Assembly: GCA_024697885.1 (NCBI GenBank)
Contig: JAILSA010000127.1
Span: 1-10,539, forward strand
From: Eubacterium sp.
Lineage (GTDB): Bacteria; Bacillota; Clostridia; Lachnospirales; Lachnospiraceae
DNA length: 10,539 nt
Direction of reading: 5' to 3'
This document shows positions 7,183 through 10,539 of this stretch, one piece after another. A model generated the notes under the pieces. The model did no database searches and was not told the origin of the DNA. It saw only the letters and a program-made list of their open reading frames with translations. Each line of letters starts with the position of its first letter. Within the stretch, counting starts at the first letter, position 1. A program made the position numbers and the translations under genes.

Positions 7183-7827
7183 ATGTTAGCAGATCGTGAG
7201 AAAAAAATTCCAGCAAGATGTAACAGTAATATTAAGTTGAAGGTGATCCCTGGCCACTTCGCCACTACCACCTCACACATCAACTACTACACTGACCTGT
7301 CCACACTCAAGGCCCGCCACGCAGAGGCTATGGAAGTGGCAACCTCTATGGCACACGAGTATCAGTACAACACACCTGTTGATACTATCGTCTGCATCAA
7401 CGGAACCGAGGTCATTGGAACCTGCCTGGCAGAGAAATTAACAGAGAACGGTATCATGTCCCTCAACCGACACAATACCATGTATATCATCACACCAGAG
7501 TTTGATATCAACGGCCAGTTGATTTTCCGTGACAATATGCAACCTATGGTCCGTGGCAAAAATGTCCTTCTTCTCTTGGACGCAGCCACCACAGGACAGA
7601 CCATTAGCAAGTGCTTAAATACAATCAAGTACTACGGAGGAATCATCCAGGGCATATCCGCCATCTTCAGTGCGATCCCAGATATTGCCGGAATCCAGAT
7701 TCACTCCATCTTCAGCACCGCAGACATTCCAGACTACCAGTCCTTCGACTCCTTCGACTGCCCTCACTGCAAGGCCGGCGAAAAGATCGATGCCATTGTC
7801 AATGTCCATGGCTACTCGGAGCTGTAG
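7183..7827 (+). CDS. Phosphoribosyltransferase-like protein (orotate PRT-like)
   Basis: A 214-residue cytoplasmic protein resembling the type I phosphoribosyltransferase fold, nearest to orotate phosphoribosyltransferase-like proteins. The region VLLLLDAATTGQT at 128-140 occupies the place of the PRPP-binding loop (usual form: hydrophobic strand, two acidic residues, then TTG). Only one acidic residue (D133) is present. HFATTTSHINYYTDL at 25-39 and INGTEVIG at 72-79 look like conserved substrate-side segments. The C-terminus has CPHC at 193-196 followed by KAG, a possible metal-binding or structural cysteine pair. The substrate cannot be stated, and it may not be a catalytic PRTase. The ATG at 7183 has AGGGG eight nt upstream; the longer GTG frame from 7174 overlaps that site and is rejected. 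The codons are rich in C-ending forms (ATC, TAC, AAC), suggesting good expression. It is divergent from relA and has its own terminator, so it is monocistronic. Confidence 0.75.
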   Translation: MLADREKKIPARCNSNIKLKVIPGHFATTTSHINYYTDLSTLKARHAEAMEVATSMAHEYQYNTPVDTIVCINGTEVIGTCLAEKLTENGIMSLNRHNTMYIITPEFDINGQLIFRDNMQPMVRGKNVLLLLDAATTGQTISKCLNTIKYYGGIIQGISAIFSAIPDIAGIQIHSIFSTADIPDYQSFDSFDCPHCKAGEKIDAIVNVHGYSEL

Positions 7828-7866
7828 ATGATAGAAAAGTTCAAGAAGTGGGAGTTAGAAAATTAA
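7828..7866 (+). other. 12-codon in-frame extension after the PRT stop
   Basis: Directly after the TAG at 7825-7827 the same frame continues ATG ATA GAA and so on for 12 codons (MIEKFKKWELEN) to TAA at 7864-7866, ending just before the terminator stem. It could be a former C-terminus exposed by a stop mutation, a tiny coupled peptide, or chance. No ribosome binding site separate from the gene is visible. Confidence 0.2.
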
Positions 7867-7897
7867 GGGCGCCAGCAGAGCTGGCGTCTTTTTTCTC
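7867..7897 (+). terminator. Intrinsic terminator of the phosphoribosyltransferase gene
   Basis: A perfect 7-bp stem CGCCAGC (7870-7876) / GCTGGCG (7880-7886) with loop AGA can be extended by G-T and G-C pairs at 7867-7869 with 7887-7889. It is followed by a T-rich tract to about 7897. On the minus strand the following sequence is only weakly T-rich, so it is mainly a plus-strand terminator, though it might also serve the convergent gene ending at 7904. Confidence 0.88.
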
Positions 7898-7903
7898 TAC
7901 TCT

Positions 7904-8269
7904 CTAATAACTGCATCTTCCGCAATTGGTACAGTGCAGGCAATCCGGCTTTATGATCTCTGGCAGATAGGCCTCTACGCGGACCACATCCTCTGGCCGA
8001 AACTTCCTGGCTTCCTGATAGGGAGCCAAAACCTCCCACTGGCCCTCCTGACAAGTCAAGGTCAAAGTTTTAACCTGCTTGAAATCAGGATTCATACTAC
8101 TCTGGTAGAGTAATGGAAAATAGCCTTTCTCTCCCTCTTCATCAGCCAGCACAATGCCGGATAAGGCAGTGACTATTCTACAGTTGTCTCCTTCTTCTTT
8201 TTTCCCCACTTCCTGATCACAGGGATAATCTCCCGGAGCCTTACAGTCAATTTCTTTCCACCAATCCAT
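7904..8269 (-). CDS. Small cysteine-rich protein, unknown function
   Basis: I do not recognise this 121-residue protein. It is soluble and acidic, with no signal peptide or membrane segment. It has eight cysteines: C9, C17, C30, C73 and a C-terminal run C110, C113, C116, C119 (CLHCTNCGRC), two residues before the end. The CX2CX2CX2C spacing would suit zinc or an iron-sulphur cluster, but no known motif is matched: bacterial ferredoxins use CX2CX2CX3CP. The middle part (31-100) looks like a small beta-rich domain with segments such as RIVTALSGIVLADEE and KTLTLTCQEGQWEVL. It is a real gene: AGGAGG stands 6 nt before the ATG at 8269 and overlaps the end of pepD, from which it is only 10 nt away, so the two are probably cotranscribed and translationally coupled. 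The pairing alone does not give a function. Confidence 0.8.
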   Translation of the reverse strand: MDWWKEIDCKAPGDYPCDQEVGKKEEGDNCRIVTALSGIVLADEEGEKGYFPLLYQSSMNPDFKQVKTLTLTCQEGQWEVLAPYQEARKFRPEDVVRVEAYLPEIIKPDCLHCTNCGRCSY

Positions 8270-8279
8270 GACAATCCTC

Positions 8280-9734
8280 CTAGGCCAATTCTTTCATTAG
8301 CTCAAGCATATAATTCCAGGTTCTCTCCAAACTGGCCAAATCCATTTTTTCCATAGGAGTGTGAACATCCGCCAGGTCAGGGCCAATAGACAGGCAGTCC
8401 AGGCCTGGCAACTTGTCGGCGAAAATTCCACATTCCACTCCTGCATGAATGCCCTCGATCATAGGCTTTTCTCCATACATCTTCTCGTATACTACAGCCA
8501 TAGAATCCTGTAAACTCGAACTTTCTTTAAAAGACCAGCCCGGGTAATCACCGGATATTTCCACCTTGCCACCCAAGACTTTGGCAAGTTTTGACAACTG
8601 GTCCATGACCTGCTTTTTCTTGCTGGCAAGACTTGAACGAACAGAGCAAGTAAGAGACAAACACCCTTTTTCCGTTTTCATAATTCCTAAATTCAGGGAA
8701 GTCTCCACAAAATCAGGGATAGCTTGGCTCATAGCCTGGACTCCATTGGGCAAAAGTTCAAGGGCAGCCAGGACCTTTTCCGTGGTCTCTTTTGCCCATA
8801 CGACGCTTGTAGAACCACCGTTCTCCGCACTCACCAAGGCAGGCTTCAAGCTCAACTTCAATCCTTTTTCCACCAAGCCATACTCTTCCTTCAGGATTTT
8901 CTCCCACTCTTCCACCCTGGCGGACAAATCCTTGCGAGCCACCAAGACAGCCTTGGCCTCCCTTGGGATGGCATTGTCCTTACTTCCACCCTCAAGCTGG
9001 CAGAGCATAATTTGATCCGACTCATAAAGGTCTCGCACCACTCTGGCTAGAAGCAGGCTGGCATTTCCCCTACCCCTGTGAATTTCCGTTCCGGAGTGGC
9101 CGCCCACAAGGCCCGTCAGACTCAGTTCATAGGCCTTGCCTTCAGCCGGTGCCTCCTGCCACTCCAAATCAAAGGATAAGGTCTGGGTAGCACCGCCGGC
9201 GCAGCTCACCAGGAAATGGCCTTCCTCCTCATTGTCCAGATTAATCATGCGACGACCCATAAGGTCGCTGCAATCCAGGGCGGCCGCTCCGAGCATGCCC
9301 ACTTCCTCATCCACCGTAAAAACGCACTCAAGCGGTGGGTGAACAATGGCATCATCCGCTAACAAAGCCAGCATCATGGCCAGGGCCACGCCGTCATCCG
9401 CACCCAGGGTAGTGCCCTGAGCTGTCAAAAAACCGTCCTCCAAAACGAGGTCAAGCCCCTCTTCATCCATATTTTTCCCGCAGTCCCCCTCCTTCTCACA
9501 GACCATATCCATGTGGCCCTGGAGAATCAAAGGGGCGGCGGCCTGGTGACCGGAAGAAGCCTCCTTCCAAATAATCACATTGCCCGCCTGGTCCTGCCTG
9601 TAGGTCAGGCCGCGGCCCAGGGCAAAATCCACCAGGTACTGGCTGATTTTTTCCGTGTGGTAAGACCCGTGGGGAATGGCACAAATCTCTTCAAAAAAAG
9701 TTAAAACAGCATTTGGCTGTAAATTTTCAAGCAT
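8280..9734 (-). CDS. pepD: Aminoacyl-histidine dipeptidase (peptidase M20C, PepD)
   Basis: A cytoplasmic zinc dipeptidase of 484 residues that hydrolyses dipeptides such as Xaa-His (carnosine-type) and releases free amino acids. The M20C active-site set is complete: GHMDMV with H74 and D76, LGADDG with the bridging Asp near 113, VDEEVG with E143-E144, NLDNEE with D167, and DVHTPME with H458. An inserted lid/dimerisation domain spans about 195-385 and includes GGHSG at 211-215. The length matches E. coli PepD. The start at 9734 is preferred because GAGGTG lies about 6 nt upstream; the in-frame ATG at 9749 would overlap this site and add MRGDF. It is the first gene of a probable two-gene operon with the small cysteine-rich protein, and it is divergent from tyrA. 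Confidence 0.95.
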   Translation of the reverse strand: MLENLQPNAVLTFFEEICAIPHGSYHTEKISQYLVDFALGRGLTYRQDQAGNVIIWKEASSGHQAAAPLILQGHMDMVCEKEGDCGKNMDEEGLDLVLEDGFLTAQGTTLGADDGVALAMMLALLADDAIVHPPLECVFTVDEEVGMLGAAALDCSDLMGRRMINLDNEEEGHFLVSCAGGATQTLSFDLEWQEAPAEGKAYELSLTGLVGGHSGTEIHRGRGNASLLLARVVRDLYESDQIMLCQLEGGSKDNAIPREAKAVLVARKDLSARVEEWEKILKEEYGLVEKGLKLSLKPALVSAENGGSTSVVWAKETTEKVLAALELLPNGVQAMSQAIPDFVETSLNLGIMKTEKGCLSLTCSVRSSLASKKKQVMDQLSKLAKVLGGKVEISGDYPGWSFKESSSLQDSMAVVYEKMYGEKPMIEGIHAGVECGIFADKLPGLDCLSIGPDLADVHTPMEKMDLASLERTWNYMLELMKELA

Positions 9735-9739
9735 GAAAT

Positions 9740-9745
9740 CACCTC
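9740..9745 (-). promoter_or_regulatory. Ribosome binding site deciding the pepD start
   Basis: GAGGTG on the minus strand, 5-6 nt before the ATG at 9734. It lies inside the five-codon extension that begins at 9749, which has no comparable site upstream. Confidence 0.7.
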
Positions 9746-9763
9746 GCATCTATTCTTCTAACC

Positions 9764-9792
9764 ATTTTAAGAGAAAAAGCCAGCAACCGCAA
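9764..9792 (-). promoter_or_regulatory. Predicted promoter for pepD
   Basis: On the minus strand TTGCGG (complement of 9787-9792) is followed after 17 nt by TAAAAT (complement of 9764-9769). The -35 is weak. The predicted leader is about 20 nt. It nearly abuts the opposing tyrA promoter, so the two could interfere or share regulation. Confidence 0.4.
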
Positions 9793-9799
9793 GTCCCGT

Positions 9800-9828
9800 T
9801 TGTATTTTCCCCCTTATCATGGTAAAAT
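9800..9828 (+). promoter_or_regulatory. Predicted extended -10 promoter for tyrA
   Basis: TTGTAT at 9800-9805 is 17 nt from TAAAAT at 9823-9828, which is preceded by TGG (extended -10). The predicted leader is about 28 nt, too short for a T-box or attenuator, so no tyrosine-responsive RNA control is seen here. Confidence 0.55.
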
Positions 9829-9862
9829 AAACAGGTTAAGGAAAAAACAACAGGAGGCAGGT

Positions 9863-10539
9863 ATGAAAAGTTTAAACTTAGGATTCATCGGTTTTGGACT
9901 TATTGGCGGCTCCATTGCAAGGGCCCTGAAAAAACGAAATATGGATGTCAAAGTCTATGTCTATTCTCGCAGGAAAAATCCTGAACTAGAGGTGGGCGTA
10001 GCCGAGGGCGTCATTGACGAGATCTATTACGAAATCGACCAGAATTTTTCCAAGTGTCAGGTGATTTTTCTCTGCGCCCCTGTTTTAAAAAATGTGGAAT
10101 TTTTCCCGAAACTCAAGGAAATTATGGGGCCAGGCACCATTTTGACCGATGTGGGCTCCGTTAAGGGAAACATTTGTCAGGCGGCCGTAGAAGCGGGGCT
10201 TGGCCCGAATTTCATCGGCGGCCACCCCATGGCAGGCTCCGAAAAGACGGGCTACCAAAACTCTACCGACAGTCTTTTGGAAAACGCCTATTACCTTCTG
10301 ACTCCCAACGGGGAAAATAAAAAAGAAGATATTAAACTCATGGAGGAACTTGTCTCCGCCACTGGCGCCAACTGTGTGGTTCTAGACCCGGCGGATCACG
10401 ACAAAATCACAGCGGCCATTAGCCACGTGCCCCACATTATCGCCGTCAGCCTGGTGAATATGGTGGCCCAGCGGGACAATGCAGAGGAGAACATGAAGTC
10501 CTTTGCCGCCGGCGGTTTTAAGGACATCACCCGCATCGC
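9863..10539 (+). CDS. tyrA: Prephenate dehydrogenase (3' end beyond window)
   Basis: Oxidatively decarboxylates prephenate to 4-hydroxyphenylpyruvate with NAD(P), the tyrosine branch of aromatic amino-acid synthesis; cytoplasmic. The first 225 residues are present and the frame is open to the window's end. An N-terminal Rossmann fold is marked by GFIGFGLIGGS at 7-17. TDVGSVK at 95-101 and GGHPMAGSEKTGY at 119-131 follow, with H121 matching the family's catalytic histidine, and ISHVPH at 186-191 is the conserved segment of the C-terminal helical domain. There is no chorismate mutase fusion at the N-terminus; a C-terminal ACT domain, common in Firmicutes, would lie past the window. The ATG at 9863 has AGGAGG (9852-9857) 5 nt upstream. 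It is divergent from pepD. Confidence 0.95.
   Translation, partial: MKSLNLGFIGFGLIGGSIARALKKRNMDVKVYVYSRRKNPELEVGVAEGVIDEIYYEIDQNFSKCQVIFLCAPVLKNVEFFPKLKEIMGPGTILTDVGSVKGNICQAAVEAGLGPNFIGGHPMAGSEKTGYQNSTDSLLENAYYLLTPNGENKKEDIKLMEELVSATGANCVVLDPADHDKITAAISHVPHIIAVSLVNMVAQRDNAEENMKSFAAGGFKDITRI

Noticed and set aside
4593..9734. A linked toxin-antitoxin, defence or mobile system around relA and the unknown small gene
   Set aside because: All large genes are recognisable housekeeping families. There are no transposase, integrase, repeat-spacer or toxin motifs, and base composition and codon style are even across the region.

Overview
The window is ordinary chromosomal sequence from a low-to-mid GC Gram-positive anaerobe, most likely a member of the Lachnospiraceae (Clostridia). 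The evidence is strong AGGAGG-type ribosome binding sites, an A/T-rich sigma-A style promoter landscape, the gene run relA - MBL hydrolase - hemZ - hisS, and a HisS sequence of the short type I associate with that family. No phage, insertion sequence, CRISPR array, RNA gene or defence system could be supported. This is a reading by eye; no database search was made.

Layout. Positions 1-126 are A/T-rich noncoding sequence carrying repeated GTTCAC/GTGAAC half-sites and promoter-like boxes. Positions 127-6917 form a minus-strand block read from right to left: relA (bifunctional ppGpp synthetase/hydrolase), a metallo-beta-lactamase-fold hydrolase, hemZ (radical SAM), hisS and galM. The first four genes are separated by only 21-23 nt, and galM follows after 54 nt with no visible terminator, so they probably share a transcript from a good promoter at 6978-7006. 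A 265-nt divergent intergenic region (6918-7182) separates relA from a plus-strand phosphoribosyltransferase-like gene (7183-7827), which ends at a clear intrinsic terminator (7867-7897). A convergent minus-strand pair follows: a small cysteine-rich protein (7904-8269) and, upstream of it, pepD (8280-9734), probably one two-gene operon. A second divergent promoter region (9735-9862) separates pepD from tyrA (prephenate dehydrogenase), which runs off the right end.

Together the genes cover stringent-response signalling, histidine tRNA charging, dipeptide breakdown that can release histidine, tyrosine synthesis and sugar epimerisation: housekeeping metabolism with an amino-acid flavour. The points most worth a second look are modest: the short, QCDIDI-type HisS; a HemZ without the fourth cysteine of true coproporphyrinogen dehydrogenases; a phosphoribosyltransferase with an altered PRPP loop beside relA; a small protein ending in CX2CX2CX2C; and the half-site cluster at the left edge. 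Several start codons were moved downstream of the longest reading frame because the ribosome binding site lies inside the extension.
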